A stretch of 64,000 nt of DNA, taken from NCBI GenBank assembly GCA_036343175.1, contig JAZASR010000006.1, positions 1 to 64,000 of the forward strand, given 5' to 3'. Origin of the DNA: JAEEJA01 sp036343175. GTDB lineage: Bacteria > Bacillota > Clostridia > Lachnospirales > Lachnospiraceae. The translations under genes were made by a program, and so were the position numbers. The first letter of the stretch is position 1; each line of letters opens with the position of its first letter. Below the pieces are notes generated by a model, which worked only from the letters and a program-made list of their open reading frames with translations, was not told the origin of the DNA and made no database searches. Shown here piece after piece: positions 25,096 through 32,666 of the stretch.

Positions 25096-28000
25096 ATGAA
25101 ACAGAACAACAACGGGGCTCTGACTGCTCCTATCAAGAATATGCAGGCGGTTAAGGAAATTTCGGCCTGTATTAAGCACGGAGACCTTCCGGCACAGGTT
25201 ACAGGCTGCCTTGAAAGTCAGGAATCACAGTTTATTGCTGCCGTGTCTCCTGAGAAGTCATGGAAGGTCATTATAACATACAATGAGATCCGGGCCCGTC
25301 AGATAGCTGATGATCAGAAGACCTTTGATGATAATGTATACTATTATCCTGCCCGCGATCTTATCTTCTATAGCGCTGACATCCAGTCCAATGCAGTATC
25401 TTCCCTGAGACTTAAGACTATAGAAGCGATACTTACTTCAGGTCAGGCTGGCACCGTTGTGACAACAATGGCTGCCGGCCTTGAAATGCTGCAGAAAATA
25501 GAACTTTATAAGAGTCATATCCTTACACTTAAGGCCGGGGAAGACTATGTGATCTCAGAACTTGCTGCACGTCTTTTAGAGATGGGGTATGACCGGGAGA
25601 TTGCGGTAGTAAGTCCCGGTACATTTTCGATCAGAGGAGAGATAGTTGATATTTTCCCGATATCGGCGGAAGTGCCGGTAAGGCTTGATTTCTTTGATAC
25701 AGAGATAGAAAGTATCCATTCATTTGACATCGACAGCCAGAGGTCTATAGCTGTGGAAAATGAAGCCGTAGTATTTCCTGCTTCAGAGATCATTCTGGAT
25801 GACGATGATATAGCACTTGGCATGAAGAAGATAGATCATGACCTTGACAAGATGAAAAGTGAGTTCAGCAAGTCCCAAAATATGTCCTCGTACAACAGGA
25901 TAATCGAGAACGTATCTGAATTCAGGGAGCTTCTGCAGATCTCAAGGGCAAAGAGCGGAATACTCGGTTTTCTCCCGTATTTTGATGAGGATCTGGAATC
26001 ATTCTTCGATTATTTCAATGATGAAACAGTATTTTTTATAGATGACCCATACAGATGCTTTGAACAGGTAAGGTCTGTGGAAACTGAGTTCAATGAAAGC
26101 ATGGAATCCAGGCTTGAGAAGGGTTATATTCTTCCTGACCAGTTCAGGTGTCTTATGGAAGGAAAGGACCTTAAGAAACTTCTTGCCGGAAGGTCAGTTG
26201 TTACACTCACCATGCTGGATACAAAGAACCCGGGCTTTATTCCGAAAAAGACCGTAAGTATCAATGTCCAGCAGGTCCAGTCATATTTCAATCATTTTGA
26301 TCTGCTTCTGGAAGACCTGAAAAAATGGACCTCAAATGGTTTTAAGATCATAGTCCTCTCTGCATCGCATACAAGGGCAAAGAGACTTGAAAGCGATTTT
26401 AAGGAGAATGGGATCAATTCGTTTTATCACGACGGGTTTGATGCTTCACCGGAGGCCGGACAGGTCATGGTTACGTACGGCCATCTGAGTAAAGGATTTA
26501 TGTATCCGTCACTTAAGTATGCAGTCGTAAGTGAGGGCGACATATTCGGGACCCGTCCTGCACGGAAAAAAGCTGCCCGCAATAAGTTATCCGGAGAAAA
26601 GATAGCAAGCTTTTCTGACCTTAAGCCCGGAGACTATATAGTTCATGAGAATCACGGAATAGGGCTTTTCCGCGGCATTGAAAAGATAAAAACAGGCAAG
26701 GCGGAAAAAGATTATATTAAGATAGAGTATTCAGACGAGGGTATCCTGTACGTTCCTGCTTCTAACTTAGACGTTATCCAGAAGTTTGCCGACGCGAACG
26801 CGGCAAAAGCACCTAAACTCAATAAACTTTCATCCCAGGACTGGTCAAGGACAAAATCAAGGGTCAGAAGCCAGGTAAGGAATATAGCAAAGGATCTTGT
26901 AAGACTTTATTCACTCAGACAAAACTCATCCGGATATGCATTCTCGCCTGATACAGTATGGCAGAAAGAGTTTGAAGAGCTTTTCCCGTATACGGAGACA
27001 GATGATCAGCTTGAGGCAATAGACGCTGTAAAGCGTGACATGGAAAGCACAAGGATCATGGACAGACTCATTTGCGGGGACGTAGGATATGGCAAGACGG
27101 AAGTTGCCCTGCGTGCGGCATTCAAGTGCGTTATGGATGGCAAGCAGGCTGCGATACTTGTCCCTACGACTATTCTTGCTCAGCAGCATTACAATACATT
27201 TACAGAAAGGATCGGAGACTTTCCTGTTAAGATCCGGGTACTTTCCAGGATGAAATCCGCAAAGGAAAATAACGAAACTATCCGGATGCTTAAGAATGGC
27301 GAGGCGGATATAGTCATTGGTACGCACAAGCTGCTTTCAAAAGATGTATCATTTAAGGACCTCGGTCTGCTGATCATAGATGAGGAACAGAGGTTTGGCG
27401 TCACCCATAAGGAAAAAATAAAGCAGATGCGTGGGAATGTCGATGTATTGGCACTTTCAGCCACTCCTATCCCCCGTACTCTTCATATGAGCCTTATCGG
27501 TGTCAGGGATATGAGCGTGCTCGAAGAACCGCCGGCTCTCAGAATGCCGGTCCAGACTTTCGTGCTGGAACATGACGATGAGATAATACGCGAAGCGGTC
27601 ACCCGTGAAGCAGCCAGAGGCGGGCAGATCTATTACGTTTATAACAGGATAGATACCATAGGTGAAGAGGCAGCCCACCTTAAGGAACTCATGCCTGAGG
27701 TAAATATTGCCTGCGCTCACGGCCGCATGAATCAGCGTGAGGTCGAGAGGATCATGATGTCTTTCATATCCGGAGAGATAGACATGCTGATCTCAACAAC
27801 TATTATTGAGACCGGTATTGACATCCCTAACGTTAATACCATAATAGTAGATAATGCTGACCGTATGGGACTGTCGCAGCTGTATCAGCTGAGAGGGCGT
27901 GTCGGAAGGTCAAACCGTATTGCCTATGCCTTCCTCATGTACAGGAAGGATAAGATCCTGAGCGAGACTGCTGAGAAGAGGCTCAATGCCATAAAGGAAT

Positions 28001-28782
28001 TCACAGACCTGGGCTCCGGCATAAAGGTCGCTGTAAGAGACCTTGAGATCCGCGGAGCAGGAAATATCCTTGGCGCCGAGCAGTCCGGTCATATGGGAGA
28101 GGTAGGATATGACCTTTATTGCAAGATGCTGAATCAGGCAGTTGCGGAGGCTAAGAATGAAGCAGATCCTGAGAGCAGCGATGAATATGACTTTGAGACA
28201 ACGATCGAGCTGAAGATAGATGCTTATATTCCGGATACTTATATCAAAACTGAATTCACAAAGCTCGAGATGTATAAAAAGATATCGCTTATTACCTCAG
28301 AGGAAGAATTCTCTGATATGGAAGATGAGCTCAGAGACCGTTTCGGACCTGTTCCTGCAGAAGCAGAAAATCTTCTTAAGGTGGCTCTTATTAAAAATTA
28401 TGCCCATAACGTATTCATAAGCCGTATACTGCAGAAGGATGACGGCATAAAGATCATGGTTCAGCCCAATGATCATATCAATGCGGATAAGCTTGCCAGG
28501 ATCATAAAGGATTACAAGGGAAGGCTCGTCTACAAAGATGTACCGGTCAATCCGTATCTTATGTATTATTATGAGGCACCAAAGGTCCAGACCATAAAGA
28601 GATTCGGGTATACAAAAAAGATAACCATGAACCCGGCAGGGGCAACCGCTGTCATCATAGGGAGTGAAGAGCTTTTCTCACTGGTAATGGGACTTATAAA
28701 GGACATGGGAGAAGTGATCGAAGCTGATTATAAGAAGGGAAAGTCTTATGAAAAAAAGAATGAAGACTCATCAGATAAATAA
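25096..28782 (+). CDS. mfd: Transcription-repair coupling factor
   Basis: A 1,228-residue superfamily 2 DNA translocase that removes stalled RNA polymerase and recruits UvrA. Domains in order: UvrB-like N-terminal modules (about 20-370), RNA-polymerase-interacting domain with the GDYIVHENHGIGLF motif near 513, helicase lobes with CGDVGYGKTEVALRA (Walker A near 658) and IIDEEQRFG (DEEQ box near 757), ALSATPIPRTL, and a C-terminal regulatory TRCF domain from about 1035. All are intact. It is slightly longer than the usual 1,150-1,180 residues. Its 3' end overlaps the next gene by 35 bases. uvrC and uvrA, its pathway partners, are also in the window. Confidence 0.96.
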   Translation: MKQNNNGALTAPIKNMQAVKEISACIKHGDLPAQVTGCLESQESQFIAAVSPEKSWKVIITYNEIRARQIADDQKTFDDNVYYYPARDLIFYSADIQSNAVSSLRLKTIEAILTSGQAGTVVTTMAAGLEMLQKIELYKSHILTLKAGEDYVISELAARLLEMGYDREIAVVSPGTFSIRGEIVDIFPISAEVPVRLDFFDTEIESIHSFDIDSQRSIAVENEAVVFPASEIILDDDDIALGMKKIDHDLDKMKSEFSKSQNMSSYNRIIENVSEFRELLQISRAKSGILGFLPYFDEDLESFFDYFNDETVFFIDDPYRCFEQVRSVETEFNESMESRLEKGYILPDQFRCLMEGKDLKKLLAGRSVVTLTMLDTKNPGFIPKKTVSINVQQVQSYFNHFDLLLEDLKKWTSNGFKIIVLSASHTRAKRLESDFKENGINSFYHDGFDASPEAGQVMVTYGHLSKGFMYPSLKYAVVSEGDIFGTRPARKKAARNKLSGEKIASFSDLKPGDYIVHENHGIGLFRGIEKIKTGKAEKDYIKIEYSDEGILYVPASNLDVIQKFADANAAKAPKLNKLSSQDWSRTKSRVRSQVRNIAKDLVRLYSLRQNSSGYAFSPDTVWQKEFEELFPYTETDDQLEAIDAVKRDMESTRIMDRLICGDVGYGKTEVALRAAFKCVMDGKQAAILVPTTILAQQHYNTFTERIGDFPVKIRVLSRMKSAKENNETIRMLKNGEADIVIGTHKLLSKDVSFKDLGLLIIDEEQRFGVTHKEKIKQMRGNVDVLALSATPIPRTLHMSLIGVRDMSVLEEPPALRMPVQTFVLEHDDEIIREAVTREAARGGQIYYVYNRIDTIGEEAAHLKELMPEVNIACAHGRMNQREVERIMMSFISGEIDMLISTTIIETGIDIPNVNTIIVDNADRMGLSQLYQLRGRVGRSNRIAYAFLMYRKDKILSETAEKRLNAIKEFTDLGSGIKVAVRDLEIRGAGNILGAEQSGHMGEVGYDLYCKMLNQAVAEAKNEADPESSDEYDFETTIELKIDAYIPDTYIKTEFTKLEMYKKISLITSEEEFSDMEDELRDRFGPVPAEAENLLKVALIKNYAHNVFISRILQKDDGIKIMVQPNDHINADKLARIIKDYKGRLVYKDVPVNPYLMYYYEAPKVQTIKRFGYTKKITMNPAGATAVIIGSEELFSLVMGLIKDMGEVIEADYKKGKSYEKKNEDSSDK

Positions 28783-29878
28783 AAGGTCAGGCAGGTCTGT
28801 TAACATCAGCAGATTCGGACATGCACCGGGCATTTTCGTTATTATGCTTGCCCTCTGCATTACCATGGCTCTTACATCCTGCGGATCTGAAGAAGGAAGG
28901 CAGCGTGGTTCCGGTTCAGATCAGGCAGAAGTTTCGGCGGATCCTGCAGGATCATCTTCCGCGGAATCAGAAGCAAGTAAGACTGATGACGATACAGCAG
29001 TCATGAAGGTAGGCGATACGACCGTTACCTATCGTGATATAAAGGCATATCTCTGCATGATCGATGCCGATTACCTTTCTGCCCTGGGAAATGATATTCT
29101 CGGTGTCGATATCGGAGGAAAGAAGCTTGGCGATGATATACAGGAAGACGTCATGAATTATGTGGCTGAAATGCAGATCATAAAAGACAGGGCTGCAAAA
29201 GAAAATATAACTCTCTCAACTGTTGAAAAAGATAATGCTGCTCAGAGCGCGCAGGGGCTGTTTAATAAGCTTTCATCTGATATACGTGACAGGTATTCCA
29301 TAACTCTGGCCGATCTTGAGCAGGTATATGAAGAGAATCAGATAGCGGAAAAGCTTTATTATTCTGTCGTATCAAAGGGAAATGACTCTGTTTCTGAAGA
29401 CCAGGCAAGACAGGCTGTAATAGAGTATATCTGTATTCTGACCGATGGCGTCGATAAGGATGGAAGCAGGGTCTCTTTAACTGATGCTGAGAAGACATCG
29501 GCTCTTGAACGCGCAAATGAATTAAGAGAAGAAGCAAAACAGGCATCAGATTTTTCATCATTTGCCAGGATCAATACAGAAAAAAGCGAAGTAAATACTG
29601 TATGCAGCCTGATATATTCAGATTCCGACCTTCCTGACCCTGTTAATAAGGCAGCCATGCAGCTTGATTCAGGAGAGATAAGTGAAGTGATACCGGGCGA
29701 TGACGGATACTATATATTATATTGTGTAAACGATAACGATGAGACGCTTTCGGCAGCCAAAAAAGAAGATATCATTAATAGAAATAAAAACCTGAGATTT
29801 AAAGATGCTTATTCGGAGTGGCTCAATAAGACCGATATCAGCGTAAATGACACATTCTGGGAAAATCTATGGAAATAA
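28748..29878 (+). CDS. Lipoprotein foldase (SurA/PrsA-like peptidyl-prolyl isomerase)
   Basis: A 376-residue exported lipoprotein. The N-terminus has a long basic stretch, a hydrophobic segment (about 29-44) and a lipobox LTSC with lipidated C45. After a Ser/Glu-rich linker come a SurA-N-like helical region (about 75-205) and a parvulin-type segment (about 213-345) containing GEISEVIPGDDGYYILY, the conserved end of that fold. PrsA-type lipoproteins help secreted proteins fold outside the membrane. Isomerase activity is not certain from motifs alone. Translation starts inside the mfd coding region (ATG 28748, GGGAAAG upstream), so the two are coupled. The pairing mfd-foldase is common in clostridia. 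Confidence 0.8.
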   Translation: MKKRMKTHQINKRSGRSVNISRFGHAPGIFVIMLALCITMALTSCGSEEGRQRGSGSDQAEVSADPAGSSSAESEASKTDDDTAVMKVGDTTVTYRDIKAYLCMIDADYLSALGNDILGVDIGGKKLGDDIQEDVMNYVAEMQIIKDRAAKENITLSTVEKDNAAQSAQGLFNKLSSDIRDRYSITLADLEQVYEENQIAEKLYYSVVSKGNDSVSEDQARQAVIEYICILTDGVDKDGSRVSLTDAEKTSALERANELREEAKQASDFSSFARINTEKSEVNTVCSLIYSDSDLPDPVNKAAMQLDSGEISEVIPGDDGYYILYCVNDNDETLSAAKKEDIINRNKNLRFKDAYSEWLNKTDISVNDTFWENLWK

Positions 29879-29884
29879 ATCATA

Positions 29885-29913
29885 TTTACATTATCGGTAA
29901 ATTTTGTTAAAAT
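29885..29913 (+). promoter_or_regulatory. Promoter for the CheX-like gene
   Basis: TTTACA (29885-29890), a 17-base spacer and TAAAAT (29908-29913). Confidence 0.65.
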
Positions 29914-29947
29914 ATATTAACTATTGTGATAATGAATATCAGAGAGG

Positions 29948-30418
29948 ATGGCAGTCAACTTGAAAGCAGAAAATGTTAATCCTTTTATAATATCGATATG
30001 TAAAGTCATGAAAGACATGTGTATGCTGGATCTGAAGATAGGCAAGCCTGAGAATAAGAGATGCAGCTATGCAGCGGATGACTCTATAATAAAGCTTGGA
30101 CTCGTGGGAGCTTTTGAAGGATATGTTATACTCCGTCTCGACCACGGTACTGCATTGCAGGTAGTATCCAAAATGATGATGATGCCTGTGAATGTCATAG
30201 ATGAGATAGGAAAGAGCGCTATATCAGAGCTTGGAAATATGATAGCCGGGAACGCAGCTACTATATTTTCAGGCAGCGGCACAGTTCTTGATATAACCAT
30301 ACCAAGCTACTCTGAGGGTGCAAGTTTCGTACCTGAGGATGATGAGATACTTTCCGTGCCGTTTGATACCGGTGCAGGCAAGCTCTCACTGGACATAACG
30401 ATCGAAGAAAAATCTTAA
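29948..30418 (+). CDS. CheX-like phosphatase
   Basis: A 156-residue protein of the CheC/CheX/FliY class. These dephosphorylate CheY-P or related response regulators. Seen: the N-terminal NPFIISICKVMKDM helix, and the E-x-x-N catalytic motif (E94, N97) in SELGNMIAGNA, followed by the beta segment. Only one E-x-x-N motif is present, as in CheX. No chemotaxis genes are nearby, so the partner receiver is elsewhere. Start choice: AGAGAGG directly abuts the ATG at 29948, too close to serve it. The in-frame TTG at 29960 is better spaced and would remove four residues. A strong terminator follows. Confidence 0.8.
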   Translation: MAVNLKAENVNPFIISICKVMKDMCMLDLKIGKPENKRCSYAADDSIIKLGLVGAFEGYVILRLDHGTALQVVSKMMMMPVNVIDEIGKSAISELGNMIAGNAATIFSGSGTVLDITIPSYSEGASFVPEDDEILSVPFDTGAGKLSLDITIEEKS

Positions 30419-30422
30419 TAAT

Positions 30423-30453
30423 AAAAAAGCCGGCGTTTTTTGCCGGCTTTTTT
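30423..30453. terminator. Bidirectional terminator between convergent genes
   Basis: 12-bp stem AAAAAAGCCGGC / GCCGGCTTTTTT (30423-30434 and 30442-30453). The A-run on one side and T-run on the other let it work on both strands, serving the CheX-like gene and the - strand cyclase. Confidence 0.92.
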
Positions 30454-30510
30454 AGATATAAAATATTCATGGGTTATCTTAATACGGATATCCCTTTACC
30501 TGACAGTCTT

Positions 30511-32439
30511 TTAGTCGACCCTTTGCATATGATTCCTGACTTTTTCCTCATACATCCTTTCATCGGCGATCTTGATATATTCCTCAAGTGATATCTGTCC
30601 GTCTGCCTCCCCGGTAACGATGCCTATACTGGTGCTTACGATGTAAGGCTTTCCCGATCTCATGTTGAATTCATCCAGATATTCATTGACTTTTTTCCGG
30701 AAGTTATCTTCAAAGTCAGGATCCTTAAGCTCTCCTGCAAATACGAATTCGTCACCGCCGAATCTTGCGCAGATATCAGTCACGCCTGCGCAGGAATTGA
30801 GCGCAAGACCTACGGTAGTAATTGCCAGGTCGCCGTCAGCATGACCGAAATTATCGTTGATCCTTTTCAGCCCGTTCAGATCTGCGGAAACGACACATAC
30901 CTTTTTGCGGTCCTTCTGACATGAATCAAATATCTGTTTCATATGCTGATAGAAGCCTCGTCTGTTGTAAAGACCCGTCATAGGATCATGGATGTACTTA
31001 TTCTCAAGAGAGTTGATGATGGTATTCTGAGATACGCGGTTCTTCGTGATCTCCAGGGCAGTACTTACATTCATAAAGAACTGATAGATCTGATACATAT
31101 TATAGTGTCTGGGATTAAAACTTAAAACTGAATACCCTATGACTCTGTCACGGACATGGAGCGGGAAGAACTGGAGTATGTTTACTCCGTGAAGGACCCC
31201 CTCAATATTCGGAAGGATCTCATCAGTTCTGAAGTCGATCATTCCGTTCCACACGTCATTATCGCGGTAGAGCATAAGATCCATTTTCTTTGAGAATGAT
31301 CTTGTCTGGTAATTGCTTTCATTAATGATGTCGGAAAGCTCTTCCTGCAGAAGAAAAATATCATCAATGACCAGCAGAAAGCGGTCAACATTGAACTCAA
31401 ATGTATACCCTTTTATTTTTTCAAAAAGATCAGCGAATGAATCATTGTCAGTAAGGTCTGCAGTCATCTGCACATGTTTCCTGACGCTTAAGTTCATATT
31501 TGCAAGCTTTTCATGAAGGGCGGTGATTACATCGCCCGAATCATCCCTCTTTATGGAATCGGTATTTTCATTAATGCATCCGCATGACTGGCCGGGGATA
31601 AATGATCCGGAGACCTTTATGACTCTTTCGATCTTTATTCCATGTGTCAGAGCGATAGCCGCTTCAAGTGCAGCATTGGCTGAAGCATCAATATCCTGTT
31701 CCGCTGTAGTAATTGAAGGAATGTGGAAGAATGAATTTTCCGTACCGCCAAATCCGGTAACTATGATATCATCAGGAACCTTTATATTATAATCATTAAG
31801 TATATCACAGGCAGTGCAGGCAATATTGTCATCAGCGCATACCAATGCGTCAATATCCCTGATGCCGGAGAATATCATATTTTCAACAACAGTTCTTACT
31901 CCTGCTTCATTATCAGTATAATGAACTGAATCCTTATCAAATTTCAGTCCGTTTTCTTCAAGAGTTTCTTTATAGGTGTTTATACATTCATTCGAGAATG
32001 AGTCTTCACTGCTGCAGGTGAGAAGGTGGATATTTTTCAGCCCATGTTGACTTATAAGATGGGTGATAATGGCATTCATGTATTTCTTAGTGTCGAACAG
32101 GATATTAACTGATGAACGGAGTTTCCTGTCGATCGAGATAACAGGTACATCATATCTTCCCGCACTGTTAAGAATATTTTTTATTATTTTTTCGTTCTTA
32201 ATAGTCTTGCCGAGCAATATCAGAGCGTCTATCTTCTGATAATTGATAAGGGAAAAAATATTGGATTCACCAATATCATGCTTATTCATGTCCTTCAGAG
32301 GGCTGAATGAATAGAAGCAGAGGATCTTAATGCCGTATTTATAAGCGTATTTATCGAAGGCACGTAAGATTAAATCATTGTAGTTCTCATCTATCCCTGC
32401 CATGCAGAGACCGACTGTAATGGTGCCGTCAGAAAGCAT
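30511..32439 (-). CDS. LacI-type sensor domain fused to a GGDEF diguanylate cyclase
   Basis: A 642-residue protein without signal peptide or membrane helices. Residues 1 to about 290 look like the ligand-binding half of LacI/GalR regulators (ITVGLCMAG, DALVCADDNIACTACDIL, VPDDIIVTGFGG), but no DNA-binding helix-turn-helix precedes them. A linker with a possible GAF-like module spans about 300-465. The C-terminus is a GGDEF domain (about 475-640) with DPMTGLYNRRG, GHADGDLA and an intact G561-G-D-E-F. The inhibitory RxxD site is absent: GVTD stands at that place. It should make c-di-GMP in response to a cytoplasmic ligand, plausibly a sugar (inference). The ribosome site on this strand is GGGAGGAT, seven bases from the ATG. 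Confidence 0.85.
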   Translation of the reverse strand: MLSDGTITVGLCMAGIDENYNDLILRAFDKYAYKYGIKILCFYSFSPLKDMNKHDIGESNIFSLINYQKIDALILLGKTIKNEKIIKNILNSAGRYDVPVISIDRKLRSSVNILFDTKKYMNAIITHLISQHGLKNIHLLTCSSEDSFSNECINTYKETLEENGLKFDKDSVHYTDNEAGVRTVVENMIFSGIRDIDALVCADDNIACTACDILNDYNIKVPDDIIVTGFGGTENSFFHIPSITTAEQDIDASANAALEAAIALTHGIKIERVIKVSGSFIPGQSCGCINENTDSIKRDDSGDVITALHEKLANMNLSVRKHVQMTADLTDNDSFADLFEKIKGYTFEFNVDRFLLVIDDIFLLQEELSDIINESNYQTRSFSKKMDLMLYRDNDVWNGMIDFRTDEILPNIEGVLHGVNILQFFPLHVRDRVIGYSVLSFNPRHYNMYQIYQFFMNVSTALEITKNRVSQNTIINSLENKYIHDPMTGLYNRRGFYQHMKQIFDSCQKDRKKVCVVSADLNGLKRINDNFGHADGDLAITTVGLALNSCAGVTDICARFGGDEFVFAGELKDPDFEDNFRKKVNEYLDEFNMRSGKPYIVSTSIGIVTGEADGQISLEEYIKIADERMYEEKVRNHMQRVD

Positions 32440-32477
32440 GTCTTATCCTCCCGAAAAAAGAAATTTAGCCACTCTCT

Positions 32478-32506
32478 ATTTTAATAAATTGCGTGACCTA
32501 TTGCAA
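32478..32506 (-). promoter_or_regulatory. Promoter for the sensor cyclase
   Basis: Read on the - strand: TTGCAA (32506-32501), a 17-base spacer and TAAAAT (32483-32478), about 40 bases before the ATG. Confidence 0.65.
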
Positions 32507-32615
32507 GAAAAATCGGCTGTTCTGTTTAATATTACACGGGTATATGGTAGCCATTGGCTTTAAAGGACAGATATTCACTTATTATCCTTTGCTGCCTTTT
32601 TTTACCTGCGCCGTG

Positions 32616-32624
32616 TGTTATAAT
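32616..32624 (+). promoter_or_regulatory. Extended -10 promoter for uvrA
   Basis: TGTTATAAT (TG-N-TATAAT) 42 bases before the uvrA ATG. There is no -35 at a normal distance, which fits an extended -10 type. No LexA box is seen in the intergenic region. Confidence 0.55.
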
Positions 32625-32666
32625 ACAATAGCGTAAGATCTGCAACATTATAAAAAGAGGAATAAT

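Noticed and set aside
32440..32666. LexA/SOS box upstream of uvrA
   Set aside because: No GAAC-N4-GTTC-type element was found in the intergenic region.
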